From: Salmonella enterica subsp. houtenae serovar Houten
GTDB taxonomy: Bacteria; Pseudomonadota; Gammaproteobacteria; Enterobacterales; Enterobacteriaceae
Direction of reading: 5' to 3'
NCBI GenBank assembly: GCA_900478215.1
Contig: LS483478.1
Coordinates: forward strand, 3,348,001 to 3,412,000
Length of the DNA stretch: 64,000 nt
A model generated the notes under the pieces. The model was not told the origin of the DNA. It did not search any database and saw only the letters and a program-made list of their open reading frames with translations. Positions 26,483 to 35,828 of this stretch are shown piece by piece. A program made the translations under genes and the position numbers. Positions within the stretch are counted from its first letter, which is position 1. Each line of letters starts with the position of its first letter.

Positions 26483-27676
26483 ATGAACAAAAACAGAGGG
26501 TTAACGCCTCTGGCGGTCGTTCTGATGCTCTCAGGCAGCTTAGCGCTAACAGGATGTGACGACAAACAGGACCAGCAAGGCGGCCAGCAGATGCCGGAAG
26601 TTGGGGTTGTCACGCTAAAAACGGAACCACTGCAGATCACAACTGAACTTCCGGGTCGTACCGTTGCTTACCGTATCGCCGAAGTTCGCCCGCAGGTTAG
26701 CGGCATTATCCTGAAGCGTAATTTCGTTGAAGGAAGTGATATCGAAGCGGGAGTCTCTCTCTATCAGATTGATCCTGCGACCTACCAGGCGACTTACGAC
26801 AGCGCCAAGGGCGATTTGGCAAAAGCGCAGGCCGCCGCGAATATCGCTGAACTGACGGTGAAACGTTATCAAAAGCTGCTGGGTACGCAATACATCAGTA
26901 AGCAGGAATACGATCAGGCGCTGGCTGACGCGCAACAAGCGACTGCCGCCGTTGTCGCAGCAAAAGCCGCCGTTGAAACCGCTCGTATCAACCTGGCGTA
27001 TACCAAAGTCACCTCACCGATTAGCGGTCGTATTGGTAAGTCGTCCGTAACGGAAGGCGCGCTGGTACAGAACGGTCAGGCGTCGGCGCTAGCGACAGTG
27101 CAGCAGTTGGACCCTATTTATGTGGATGTGACCCAGTCCAGCAATGACTTCCTGCGCCTGAAGCAGGAGCTGGCAAATGGTTCGCTGAAACAGGAAAACG
27201 GCAAAGCGAAGGTCGACCTGGTGACCAGCGACGGTATCAAATTCCCGCAGTCCGGTACGCTTGAATTCTCCGACGTTACCGTTGACCAAACCACCGGATC
27301 TATTACTTTGCGCGCCATCTTCCCTAACCCGGATCACACCTTATTACCAGGAATGTTCGTTCGCGCACGTCTGCAGGAAGGGACAAAACCGACGGCATTA
27401 CTGGTTCCACAACAGGGCGTTACCCGTACTCCACGCGGCGATGCCACGGTGCTGGTGGTTGGCGCTGATAACAAAGTGGAAACCCGCCAAATCGTCGCAA
27501 GCCAGGCGATCGGCGATAAGTGGCTGGTGACTGACGGGTTGAAAGCGGGCGACCGCGTAGTCGTCAGCGGGCTGCAAAAAGTACGTCCTGGCGCACAGGT
27601 TAAAGTGCAGGAAATTACCGCGGATAACAAACAGCAAGCCGCAAGCGGTGATCAACCTGCTCAGCCCAGGTCTTAA
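26483..27676 (+). CDS. acrA: AcrA, periplasmic adaptor lipoprotein of AcrAB-TolC
   Basis: 397 residues. Lipoprotein signal with lipobox LTGC (Cys25), then the membrane-fusion layout: barrel-sandwich hybrid, an alpha-hairpin of heptads (about residues 100-170), beta-barrel and membrane-proximal domain. It links the AcrB pump to TolC for export of bile salts, dyes and antibiotics. The start at 26483 begins the signal peptide; the frame from 26447 has no RBS. acrB follows after 22 bases with AGGAG. Confidence 0.98.
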   Translation: MNKNRGLTPLAVVLMLSGSLALTGCDDKQDQQGGQQMPEVGVVTLKTEPLQITTELPGRTVAYRIAEVRPQVSGIILKRNFVEGSDIEAGVSLYQIDPATYQATYDSAKGDLAKAQAAANIAELTVKRYQKLLGTQYISKQEYDQALADAQQATAAVVAAKAAVETARINLAYTKVTSPISGRIGKSSVTEGALVQNGQASALATVQQLDPIYVDVTQSSNDFLRLKQELANGSLKQENGKAKVDLVTSDGIKFPQSGTLEFSDVTVDQTTGSITLRAIFPNPDHTLLPGMFVRARLQEGTKPTALLVPQQGVTRTPRGDATVLVVGADNKVETRQIVASQAIGDKWLVTDGLKAGDRVVVSGLQKVRPGAQVKVQEITADNKQQAASGDQPAQPRS

Positions 27677-27698
27677 CTTAAACAGGAGCCGTTAAGAC

Positions 27699-30600
27699 AT
27701 GCCTAATTTCTTTATCGATCGCCCTATATTTGCGTGGGTGATCGCCATCATCATCATGTTGGCAGGGGGGCTCGCGATCCTCAAATTGCCGGTAGCGCAA
27801 TATCCGACGATTGCGCCGCCAGCAGTGACGATCTCCGCGACCTACCCTGGCGCTGATGCGAAAACGGTACAGGATACTGTCACGCAGGTTATCGAACAGA
27901 ATATGAACGGTATCGATAACCTGATGTATATGTCCTCCAACAGTGACTCCACGGGGACCGTGCAGATCACGCTGACTTTTGAATCCGGCACCGATGCGGA
28001 CATCGCGCAGGTTCAGGTTCAGAACAAATTGCAACTGGCAATGCCGTTACTTCCGCAGGAAGTACAGCAACAGGGCGTGAGCGTTGAGAAATCCTCAAGT
28101 AGCTTCCTGATGGTTGTGGGCGTCATTAACACCGACGGCACCATGACCCAGGAGGATATTTCGGATTACGTTGCCGCCAATATGAAAGATCCGATCAGCC
28201 GTACCTCTGGGGTGGGCGACGTTCAGCTGTTTGGTTCGCAGTATGCGATGCGTATCTGGATGAATCCGACAGAGCTGACCAAATACCAACTGACACCGGT
28301 CGACGTGATTAACGCTATTAAAGCGCAGAACGCCCAGGTCGCGGCAGGTCAGCTCGGCGGTACGCCGCCGGTAAAAGGCCAGCAGCTTAACGCATCGATT
28401 ATTGCCCAAACGCGTCTGACCTCAACGGATGAGTTTGGCAAAATCCTGCTGAAGGTGAATCAGGATGGCTCCCAGGTTCGTCTGCGGGATGTAGCGAAAA
28501 TTGAGCTTGGCGGCGAAAACTACGACGTCATCGCGAAATTTAACGGTCAGCCGGCTTCAGGGCTTGGCATCAAACTGGCTACCGGCGCCAACGCGCTGGA
28601 TACCGCTACCGCTATTCGCGCCGAACTGAAAAAAATGGAACCGTTCTTCCCGTCAGGGATGAAAATCGTCTACCCGTATGACACCACGCCGTTCGTGAAG
28701 ATCTCTATTCATGAGGTGGTAAAAACGCTGGTCGAAGCGATTATCCTCGTGTTCCTGGTGATGTACCTGTTCCTGCAGAACTTCCGCGCAACGTTGATTC
28801 CGACGATAGCGGTTCCGGTGGTATTGTTGGGAACCTTTGCCGTACTTGCGGCATTCGGTTTCTCGATAAACACGCTGACGATGTTCGGGATGGTGCTCGC
28901 CATCGGCTTGCTGGTGGATGACGCCATCGTGGTGGTCGAGAACGTCGAACGTGTTATGACGGAAGAAGGCCTTCCGCCGAAGGAAGCGACGCGCAAATCC
29001 ATGGGCCAGATTCAGGGCGCATTGGTGGGTATCGCGATGGTACTGTCGGCGGTATTTATTCCGATGGCCTTCTTTGGCGGCTCAACCGGGGCAATTTATC
29101 GTCAGTTCTCTATCACCATCGTATCAGCGATGGCGCTGTCAGTGCTGGTTGCGCTGATCCTGACGCCCGCGCTGTGCGCGACGATGCTCAAACCCGTCGC
29201 CAAAGGCGATCACGGCGAAGAGAAAAAAGGCTTTTTCGGCTGGTTTAACCGCCTGTTCGATAAGAGTACGCATCACTACACCGATAGCGTAGGCAATATT
29301 CTGCGCAGTACCGGGCGTTATCTGCTGCTCTATCTCATTATCGTCGTCGGTATGGCTTATCTGTTCGTTCGTCTGCCAAGTTCTTTCTTGCCGGATGAAG
29401 ACCAGGGCGTATTCCTGACAATGGTGCAGCTCCCTGCCGGCGCGACGCAAGAGCGCACGCAAAAAGTGCTGGATGAGGTCACGGATTACTATCTGAACAA
29501 AGAGAAAGCCAACGTTCAATCGGTATTCGCCGTCAACGGCTTCGGTTTTGCAGGCCGCGGTCAGAATACCGGTATTGCATTCGTGTCGTTGAAAGACTGG
29601 GCCGATCGCCCAGGTGATGAAAACAAGGTTGAAGCGATTACCCAACGGGCAACCGCAGCGTTTTCACAAATTAAAGATGCGATGGTCTTCGCCTTTAACC
29701 TGCCGGCGATTGTTGAGCTGGGCACCGCAACCGGGTTTGACTTTGAGTTGATTGACCAGGCGGGACTTGGTCATGAAAAACTCACCCAGGCGCGTAATCA
29801 GTTGTTCGGCGAAGTCGCGAAATATCCTGATCTGCTGGTAGGCGTTCGCCCTAACGGCCTGGAAGATACGCCGCAGTTCAAAATCGATATCGACCAGGAA
29901 AAAGCTCAGGCGCTGGGCGTGTCTATTAGCGATATTAATACCACGCTGGGCGCAGCATGGGGCGGCAGCTATGTAAACGACTTTATCGATCGCGGTCGTG
30001 TGAAGAAAGTTTACGTGATGTCCGAAGCGAAATACCGCATGTTGCCGGATGATATTAACGACTGGTACGTTCGCGGTAGCGGTGGTCAAATGGTGCCGTT
30101 CTCTGCATTCTCCTCTTCCCGCTGGGAATATGGTTCACCGCGTCTGGAACGCTATAACGGTCTGCCTTCGATGGAAATTCTGGGTCAGGCGGCGCCAGGT
30201 AAGAGTACTGGTGAAGCGATGGCGATGATGGAAGAACTGGCCAGTAAGCTGCCGTCCGGCATTGGATATGACTGGACCGGGATGTCCTACCAGGAACGGT
30301 TATCCGGCAACCAGGCCCCTGCCCTGTATGCTATCTCGCTGATCGTCGTCTTCCTGTGTCTGGCGGCATTGTATGAGAGCTGGTCTATACCATTCTCCGT
30401 AATGCTGGTCGTTCCGCTTGGGGTTATCGGCGCGCTACTGGCCGCCACCTTCCGCGGGCTGACTAACGACGTTTACTTCCAGGTGGGCCTGCTCACAACC
30501 ATTGGGTTGTCGGCGAAGAACGCGATACTTATCGTCGAATTCGCCAAAGACTTAATGGATAAAGAAGGCAAAGGTCTGGTAGAAGCGACGCTGGAGGCCG

Positions 30601-30848
30601 TACGTATGCGTCTGCGCCCGATTCTGATGACTTCGTTAGCGTTCATGCTGGGGGTTATGCCGCTGGTTATCAGTTCCGGCGCGGGTTCCGGCGCTCAGAA
30701 TGCGGTAGGTACTGGCGTACTGGGCGGAATGGTAACGGCTACCGTACTGGCTATTTTCTTCGTACCGGTCTTCTTTGTGGTGGTACGCCGCCGCTTTAGC
30801 CGTAAAAGCGAAGATATTGAGCATAGTCATTCGACAGAACATCGCTGA
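27699..30848 (+). CDS. acrB: AcrB, RND multidrug efflux pump
   Basis: 1049 residues, 12 transmembrane helices and two large periplasmic loops. The proton-relay residues Asp407-Asp408 lie in AIGLLVDDAIVVVENV and the Lys near 940 in GLSAKNAILIVEFAKDL. The homotrimer rotates to pump drugs, bile salts and detergents through AcrA and TolC. Length is identical to E. coli AcrB. It is followed by a strong terminator. Confidence 0.99.
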   Translation: MPNFFIDRPIFAWVIAIIIMLAGGLAILKLPVAQYPTIAPPAVTISATYPGADAKTVQDTVTQVIEQNMNGIDNLMYMSSNSDSTGTVQITLTFESGTDADIAQVQVQNKLQLAMPLLPQEVQQQGVSVEKSSSSFLMVVGVINTDGTMTQEDISDYVAANMKDPISRTSGVGDVQLFGSQYAMRIWMNPTELTKYQLTPVDVINAIKAQNAQVAAGQLGGTPPVKGQQLNASIIAQTRLTSTDEFGKILLKVNQDGSQVRLRDVAKIELGGENYDVIAKFNGQPASGLGIKLATGANALDTATAIRAELKKMEPFFPSGMKIVYPYDTTPFVKISIHEVVKTLVEAIILVFLVMYLFLQNFRATLIPTIAVPVVLLGTFAVLAAFGFSINTLTMFGMVLAIGLLVDDAIVVVENVERVMTEEGLPPKEATRKSMGQIQGALVGIAMVLSAVFIPMAFFGGSTGAIYRQFSITIVSAMALSVLVALILTPALCATMLKPVAKGDHGEEKKGFFGWFNRLFDKSTHHYTDSVGNILRSTGRYLLLYLIIVVGMAYLFVRLPSSFLPDEDQGVFLTMVQLPAGATQERTQKVLDEVTDYYLNKEKANVQSVFAVNGFGFAGRGQNTGIAFVSLKDWADRPGDENKVEAITQRATAAFSQIKDAMVFAFNLPAIVELGTATGFDFELIDQAGLGHEKLTQARNQLFGEVAKYPDLLVGVRPNGLEDTPQFKIDIDQEKAQALGVSISDINTTLGAAWGGSYVNDFIDRGRVKKVYVMSEAKYRMLPDDINDWYVRGSGGQMVPFSAFSSSRWEYGSPRLERYNGLPSMEILGQAAPGKSTGEAMAMMEELASKLPSGIGYDWTGMSYQERLSGNQAPALYAISLIVVFLCLAALYESWSIPFSVMLVVPLGVIGALLAATFRGLTNDVYFQVGLLTTIGLSAKNAILIVEFAKDLMDKEGKGLVEATLEAVRMRLRPILMTSLAFMLGVMPLVISSGAGSGAQNAVGTGVLGGMVTATVLAIFFVPVFFVVVRRRFSRKSEDIEHSHSTEHR

Positions 30849-30866
30849 TTTGCTCACTGTTGATAA

Positions 30867-30888
30867 GGCCGCGCAAGCGGCCTTTTTT
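30867..30888 (+). terminator. Rho-independent terminator of acrAB
   Basis: GGCCGC, four bases, GCGGCC then six T (30883-30888), 18 bases after the acrB stop. Confidence 0.95.
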
Positions 30889-31345
30889 CAGGCAAAAATC
30901 ATAAAATACACTTATTGTTAGATTGATTATTTTTTGCCATATTAATAAAAAGTATAACCCTTACCGCGTTAAAGGCTTTTCTTAGGAAAGTTGGTCATTT
31001 CTTAATTCAGCCATTAATTAAGAAATATTAAGAATATTCCTGGCTATTTTTTCCTGCCAGCGCCTATTGTTTTAGCCTGAAAAGCTAAAAAGCGTTAACC
31101 CAATGATTACACAAACAATAAAACTGGTTCCTTTTTAGGCGACTGACGCTCACTGTTAAAATTCGAAAAAGTATGGCGACACGCGGCTTTCACGCAATTG
31201 TAATTTTTCGTAATATGACGATGAAAAGTTTTTTAGAGTAGATTATAGTTAAATCATAAGGTGACGTGGGGAAGTACCAGGTTAGTTAGTTGTATCCATC
31301 CCGAAGGTGTTCGGTTAGTTTAAGCCACTAAAAAGGGGATGCATT
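30889..31345. other. AT-rich gap between acrB and tomB
   Basis: 457 bases with no gene I can support. It is rich in A and T with runs such as TTAATTAAGAAATATTAAGAA, the kind of sequence H-NS binds. It should contain the tomB-hha promoter close to 31200-31300. No RNA gene was recognised. Confidence 0.6.
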
Positions 31346-31720
31346 ATGGACGAATACTCACCCAAAAGACATGATATAGCACAGCTTAAATTTCTTTGCG
31401 AAACCCTGTATCATGACTGTCTTGCAAACCTTGAAGAAAGCAACCATGGCTGGGTTAATGACCCAACCTCAGCAGTCAACCTGCAGCTCAATGAACTGAT
31501 AGAGCATATTGCAACTTTCGCGCTTAATTATAAGATTAAGTACAACGAAGACAATAAATTGATTGCGCAGATAGATGAATATCTGGACGACACCTTTATG
31601 TTGTTCAGCAGCTATGGTATTAATACGCAGGATTTGCAAAAATGGCGTAAATCGGGCAATCGCCTGTTTCGCTGTTTCGTCAACGCCACCAGGGCTAATC
31701 CTGTTAGTTTGTCTTGTTAA
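31346..31720 (+). CDS. tomB: TomB (YbaJ), Hha-neutralising protein
   Basis: 124 residues, acidic at the N-terminus. In E. coli and Salmonella TomB acts as the antitoxin of Hha, reportedly by promoting oxidation of an Hha cysteine, and affects conjugation and biofilm formation. hha starts 27 bases after its stop, so the two form an operon. AAGGGG before the ATG supports the start. Full length, no defects. Confidence 0.95.
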   Translation: MDEYSPKRHDIAQLKFLCETLYHDCLANLEESNHGWVNDPTSAVNLQLNELIEHIATFALNYKIKYNEDNKLIAQIDEYLDDTFMLFSSYGINTQDLQKWRKSGNRLFRCFVNATRANPVSLSC

Positions 31721-31747
31721 AAATTATTACAATCATAGGTAGGATTT

Positions 31748-31966
31748 ATGTCTGATAAACCATTAACTAAAACTGATTATTTGATGCGTTTACGGCGCTG
31801 TCAGACAATTGACACTCTGGAGCGCGTCATTGAGAAAAATAAATATGAACTGTCCGATAATGAACTGGCTGTATTTTACTCAGCAGCGGATCACCGTCTT
31901 GCAGAATTGACGATGAACAAGCTTTACGACAAGATCCCCTCTTCAGTATGGAAATTCATTCGTTAA
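31748..31966 (+). CDS. hha: Hha, H-NS-associated modulator of gene expression
   Basis: 72 residues, four-helix protein of the Hha/YmoA family ([20 protein letters not shown]). It binds the H-NS N-terminal domain and helps silence horizontally acquired genes, including pathogenicity-island virulence genes in Salmonella. The single Cys18 is the residue implicated in TomB control. Second gene of tomB-hha; AGG RBS is present just upstream. Confidence 0.97.
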
Positions 31967-32145
31967 TCACTCTACATAGTTTTTTCAGATAATACACAGG
32001 TGTTGTCTGCCCCTTCGTTTTGGCTAACAACACAATGGGCTATTATAGAACAGTGACATAGATCACATTCAAAATACAGGGAACGTTCCCTAAAATAATA
32101 TATCATCGCTTATACTGCGGTAATATCCATCAAGGGGAGCGCGCG

Positions 32146-32697
32146 ATGAGTGATGAAAAACAAAAAATGATCGCTGGGGCGTTGTATTGTCCGACCGATG
32201 AAACGTTATTCCAGGATCGTCTGCGGGCGCGACGACTCATCCATCAGTACAATCATACTACGCCTGATGAAATAAATAAGCGTCAGGCGATTTTACGCGA
32301 CCTGTTGGGCTGAAGCGAAAACGCTTATATTGAACCCTCCTTTCGGTGCGACTATGGCTATAATATTTTTCTTGGTCGCTCCTTTTACGCTAACTTTGAC
32401 TGCGTCATGCTTGATGTTTGCCCAATTCATATCGGCGACAATTGTATGCTTGCGCCAGGGGTACATATCTATACCGCCACGCATCCGCTGGACGCCATCG
32501 AACGCAACAGCGGCAAAGAATTAGGCAAACCTGTCACTATCGGAAATAACGTCTGGATAGGCGGACGAGCCGTCATTAATCCGGGTGTAACCATCGGCGA
32601 TAACGCCGTCGTCGCCTCAGGCGCTGTGGTGATAAAAAATGTACCGTCTGATGTCGTGGTAGGCGGAAATCCGGCGAGAATCATTAAAAATTTGTAG
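32146..32697 (+). pseudogene. maa: maa, maltose O-acetyltransferase interrupted by an in-frame TGA
   Basis: ATG 32146 opens a frame of 184 codons, the exact length of Maa (183 residues), broken only by TGA at codon 56 (32311-32313), where relatives have Arg. One transition from CGA would explain it. The N-terminal part (MSDEKQKMIAGALYCPTDET) and the C-terminal left-handed beta-helix of hexapeptide repeats (IGDNCMLAPGV, IGNNVWIGGRAVINPGVTIG, ending GGNPARIIKNL) are otherwise intact. The enzyme acetylates maltose and glucose. A truncated C-terminal product could start at ATG 32407 but lacks the maltose-binding N-terminal part. Looks recent. Confidence 0.9.
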
Positions 32698-32813
32698 CCA
32701 AAATGATAACTGTTATGCTAATTCGTGGTTAATCTGTTACTTTTTTCACACTACGCCTGCATTTAGAATGGGCTGTTAGTACCCGTATGTCGCAGAAACC
32801 ATGAAGGCAAAAG

Positions 32814-33284
32814 ATGACAGAGATACAGCGCCTGCTTAGCGAAACTATTGATGACTTAAACGTCCGTGAAAAACGCGATAACAGGCCGCGTTTTAGTATC
32901 AGTTTTATCCGCAAGCATCCCGGGTTATTTATCGCGATGTATGCCGCCTGGTTTGCGACGCTGGCGGTCATGCTGCAATCAGAAACGCTGGTGGGATCAG
33001 TGTGGCTGTTAGTGGTGTTATTTATCGTATTTAATGGCTTCTTCTTTTTCGACATCGCCCCGCGTTATCACTATGACGACATCGACGTGCTGGATCTCCG
33101 GGTCTGTTACAACGGCGAATGGTACAACACCCGCTTTGTTCCCCCCACGCTCATTGAGACGATTCTTCAGTCTCCACAGGTGGATAATGAGCATAAAGTC
33201 CAGCTGCAAAAAATGGTTGCCCGTAAAGGCGAACTTTCCTTCTACGATATTTTTACGCTGGCCCGCACAGAAGCCAGCCGGTAA
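32814..33284 (+). CDS. ylaC: YlaC, inner-membrane DUF5396-like protein
   Basis: 156 residues, the E. coli YlaC length. Two hydrophobic helices lie near residues 38-80 (LFIAMYAAWFATLAVMLQSE and VWLLVVLFIVFNGFFFF), with a soluble C-terminal part. Function is unknown. The start at 32814 is preceded by AAGGCAAAAG. Confidence 0.9.
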   Translation: MTEIQRLLSETIDDLNVREKRDNRPRFSISFIRKHPGLFIAMYAAWFATLAVMLQSETLVGSVWLLVVLFIVFNGFFFFDIAPRYHYDDIDVLDLRVCYNGEWYNTRFVPPTLIETILQSPQVDNEHKVQLQKMVARKGELSFYDIFTLARTEASR

Positions 33285-33338
33285 TAAAAAAATGCGCACC
33301 CTCCATGGTACGCACTGCTTTCCCTGAACGGTTAGCTT

Positions 33339-33479
33339 TTAACGTCTTTTTTTACGTCCCTGAACCGCCTTAAACCGTGGATTTGTTTTACAAATCACGT
33401 ATAAACGTCCTTTTCGTTTCACTATCTGGCAATCCGGATGCCGCTGTTTTGCATTGCGAAGTGAGTTTAGCACCTGCAT
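33339..33479 (-). CDS. rpmJ2: RpmJ2 (YkgO), zinc-independent ribosomal protein L36, type B
   Basis: 46 residues, beginning MQVLNSLRNAKQRHPDCQIV and ending QGRKKRR; very basic. It has only two Cys (17 and 30) and lacks the zinc-ribbon set of the primary L36, so it is the zinc-free C-minus form that replaces it under zinc starvation. It starts six bases after the rpmE2 stop, forming one operon. Too short for a typical gene caller. Confidence 0.93.
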   Translation of the reverse strand: MQVLNSLRNAKQRHPDCQIVKRKGRLYVICKTNPRFKAVQGRKKRR

Positions 33480-33484
33480 TTCAT

Positions 33485-33745
33485 TTACCCCCGTTTAGCG
33501 CCGATAAAACGACCAAAACGTTTCTGGAAACGCGCGGCGCTACCTTCGTTATCAAACGTTTTTTGTTTACCGGTATAAAAAGGATGCGATTTTGATGACA
33601 CATCAATGGTGACATATGGATACGTTACACCGTCCAGTTCGATTTCACGTTCGGTTTTGATAGTTGACCCCACTTTCACATATTCATTTGCGCTGGTGTC
33701 GTGAAATACGACGGTGCGGTACACAGGATGGATATCAGGTTTCAT
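33485..33745 (-). CDS. rpmE2: RpmE2 (YkgM), zinc-independent ribosomal protein L31, type B
   Basis: 86 residues, L31 family without the CxxC pairs of zinc-binding RpmE, ending GRFIGAKRG. Replaces RpmE when zinc is scarce, freeing zinc. It is upstream of rpmJ2 and preceded by a Zur-type operator (33763-33775). In E. coli K-12 ykgM-ykgO lie at another chromosomal site, so placement next to pdeB is a lineage difference. Confidence 0.96.
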   Translation of the reverse strand: MKPDIHPVYRTVVFHDTSANEYVKVGSTIKTEREIELDGVTYPYVTIDVSSKSHPFYTGKQKTFDNEGSAARFQKRFGRFIGAKRG

Positions 33746-33762
33746 TGCGCCCTCACAATTAC

Positions 33763-33775
33763 GTTATAACATAAC
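33763..33775. promoter_or_regulatory. Zur-type operator upstream of rpmE2-rpmJ2
   Basis: GTTATAACATAAC matches the core of the Zur consensus GTTATANTATAAC with one mismatch, 18 bases before the rpmE2 start codon. Zinc-loaded Zur is expected to repress the operon. Confidence 0.8.
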
Positions 33776-33969
33776 AATAAAATACGCTATTAACGATTCT
33801 TTTTCAACCGGCAAACATTCACGCTCTCTTCCTGGCGGCAAAAGCAACGTGGCGTAACGCATTAGTCTGGCTCCTGTATCTGTAAAATCGATAAAATAGC
33901 TTTATCATTCGAGGACGCGATTTGCGATCGGATATACTCTCTTTACGCTGTGTTTATAAGGACATCACT

Positions 33970-35520
33970 GTGACAACACGACATCTGGTCAGCCTGGTAA
34001 CGGGAGTGCTTATCCTGTCTGTCCTTTTCCCGATAGGATTGAGTCTGTGGCTGGCGCACCGTCAAGTTGAAAAAAGGTTTAATGAAGAGCTGGATATCTT
34101 CTCGTCCCGGGTGGCGCTACGTACAGAAAGGGTCAGTGACCAGGCAAAAGCCGCGTTAACGCATATCGCCTCCTTTAAAGGCGAGCCCTGCAGCAGCGCT
34201 CATTTACTCGCCATGCGTCGCGTGTCTTATAGCTTTCGGTATGTTCAGGAAGTTCTGTACCTTAAAAATACGATTCCCGTTTGCTCCTCACTTGAAAAAG
34301 AGAGCCATATTCCCGCTTTCCCTCCGCCCATGAAAATCACCCAGGACGGTTATCGCGCCTGGTTTACGGCGCAAAACGATCTGGGTATAAAACGCTATAT
34401 GGCGGCACTCGGGAGCGATAACTATATCGTGATGATCGACCCCGCGTCTTTTATCGATGTGATTCCGTTTGGAGCATGGCCAATTGACGTCGCTATTATT
34501 GGCCGGGAACGCAATACTGTGGTTGCCAGCAGCGGTAAGCTTGACCCCGCGATTCTTCCGCTAATTCAACATGAGACGCCCCTGCGGCTGGAAAATCGAG
34601 GCATTCAGTATGCTATCCACCCCTTTCCGGAAATGGGCATTACTATCGTAAGCTGGGCACCGACCGCTCCGCTGGAAAGGAGCTGGTATCGACAGGCGTT
34701 TATCTGGCTACCGGCGGGCATCGTAACGGGTCTGCTGGCCGCGGCGTTTATTCTGCGTATTTTGCGTCGGCTACAGTCGCCCCGCCACCGTCTCCAGGAT
34801 GCGATAGACAATCGCGAAATTAACGTACACTATCAGCCTATTGTCTCCCTGAGCAGCGGAAAAATTGTCGGCGCCGAAGCCTTAGCTCGCTGGCAACAGG
34901 CGGACGGTACCTTCCTTTCGCCGGAAATTTTTATCGCGCTGGCTGAACAAACCGGGCTTACGGAGCCGCTAACCCGGCTAATCATCGAAACCGTTTTTGA
35001 AGACATGGGGAGTTGGTTAACGTCCCATCCCGAACAGCATATTTCAATCAATATTGAGGCATCCGACCTGGCGTCGGAAACGCTCCCGGCGCTGTTAAGC
35101 ACGCTACTGAACCGTAGCCAAATTTCCCCGTCGCAAATCGCGCTTGAGTTAACGGAACGCGAGTTCGCCGATCCGAAAACCAGTGCGCCAATTGTCGCCA
35201 GATACCGTAACGCAGGACATTCAATTTATATTGATGACTTTGGCACCGGCTATTCCAGCCTCAGCTACTTACAAAATCTGGATGTGGATGTCCTTAAAAT
35301 TGATAAATCTTTTGTCGATGCGCTGGAATATAAAAACGTCACGCCGCATATTATTGAAATGGCGAAAACGCTCAAACTTAAAATGGTCGCAGAAGGTATC
35401 GAAACGACCAGGCAAGAACAGTGGCTACGCCAGCATGGCGTACATTATGGTCAGGGCTGGTTATACAGTAAACCGCTACCCGGCGCGGCATTTATTCTTT
35501 GGGCGGAACAGCGGCTATAA
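33970..35520 (+). CDS. pdeB: PdeB (YlaB), CSS-motif EAL-domain c-di-GMP phosphodiesterase
   Basis: 516 residues from a GTG start (33970) preceded by AAGGA; this equals the E. coli length. An ATG start would have to be the unconserved one at 33922. An N-terminal helix, a periplasmic CSS sensor domain with the signature Cys-Ser-Ser residues (CSSAH near 75, CSSLE near 110) and a second helix near 250 precede the EAL domain (about 280-516). Active-site residues are present: EALARW, ISINIEA, ELTERE, IDDFGTGYSS, LKIDKSFV and VAEGIET, so it should hydrolyse c-di-GMP. In E. coli the CSS domain is inhibited by disulfide formation. Confidence 0.94.
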   Translation: MTTRHLVSLVTGVLILSVLFPIGLSLWLAHRQVEKRFNEELDIFSSRVALRTERVSDQAKAALTHIASFKGEPCSSAHLLAMRRVSYSFRYVQEVLYLKNTIPVCSSLEKESHIPAFPPPMKITQDGYRAWFTAQNDLGIKRYMAALGSDNYIVMIDPASFIDVIPFGAWPIDVAIIGRERNTVVASSGKLDPAILPLIQHETPLRLENRGIQYAIHPFPEMGITIVSWAPTAPLERSWYRQAFIWLPAGIVTGLLAAAFILRILRRLQSPRHRLQDAIDNREINVHYQPIVSLSSGKIVGAEALARWQQADGTFLSPEIFIALAEQTGLTEPLTRLIIETVFEDMGSWLTSHPEQHISINIEASDLASETLPALLSTLLNRSQISPSQIALELTEREFADPKTSAPIVARYRNAGHSIYIDDFGTGYSSLSYLQNLDVDVLKIDKSFVDALEYKNVTPHIIEMAKTLKLKMVAEGIETTRQEQWLRQHGVHYGQGWLYSKPLPGAAFILWAEQRL

Positions 35521-35560
35521 CGTCGCACAGCAGAAAAGAACAGTGTGGAGAGACAGAATT

Positions 35561-35674
35561 GGGTGGGGGCCCTGCCAGCTACATCCCGGCACACGCGTCA
35601 TCTGCCTTGGCTGCTTCCTTCCGGACCTGACCTGGTAAACAGAGTAGCGTTGCGGGAGAACCAACAGAGCCCCC
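35561..35674 (-). ncRNA. ffs: 4.5S RNA of the signal recognition particle
   Basis: 114-nt RNA, the exact size of E. coli 4.5S. 5' GGGGGCTCTGTTGG and 3' GGGCCCCCACCC pair to form the long rod, and the apical GGAA tetraloop domain (AGGTCAGGTCCGGAAGGAAG) that binds Ffh is intact. It directs inner-membrane proteins to the translocon. The precursor has a leader of about 24-25 nt removed by RNase P. Confidence 0.98.
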
Positions 35675-35706
35675 ATTGAGAGCGTTGTGAACCAACGCGC
35701 AGGCGC

Positions 35707-35735
35707 ATTATCACTGCTATATCGTGCAATTGCAA
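35707..35735 (-). promoter_or_regulatory. ffs promoter
   Basis: Minus strand TTGCAA (35735-35730), 17-base spacer, GATAAT (35712-35707), followed by a GC-rich discriminator (GCGCCTGCGCG) typical of stable-RNA promoters. The start would be near 35699, which leaves a 5' leader of about 25 nt. Confidence 0.8.
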
Positions 35736-35828
35736 CCCATCAGGCGTCGGATGCTGGTTTCTTGCACACCCGGGCTTTCCTCCCCTCTTATTCCAGATTA
35801 TCCTGAAGCATTAACGCAGGATTTTATT

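Noticed and set aside
32311..32313. The maa TGA as a selenocysteine codon
   Set aside because: No bacterial SECIS-like hairpin was recognised right after the TGA and relatives have Arg, not Cys, at this residue; a nonsense mutation is simpler.
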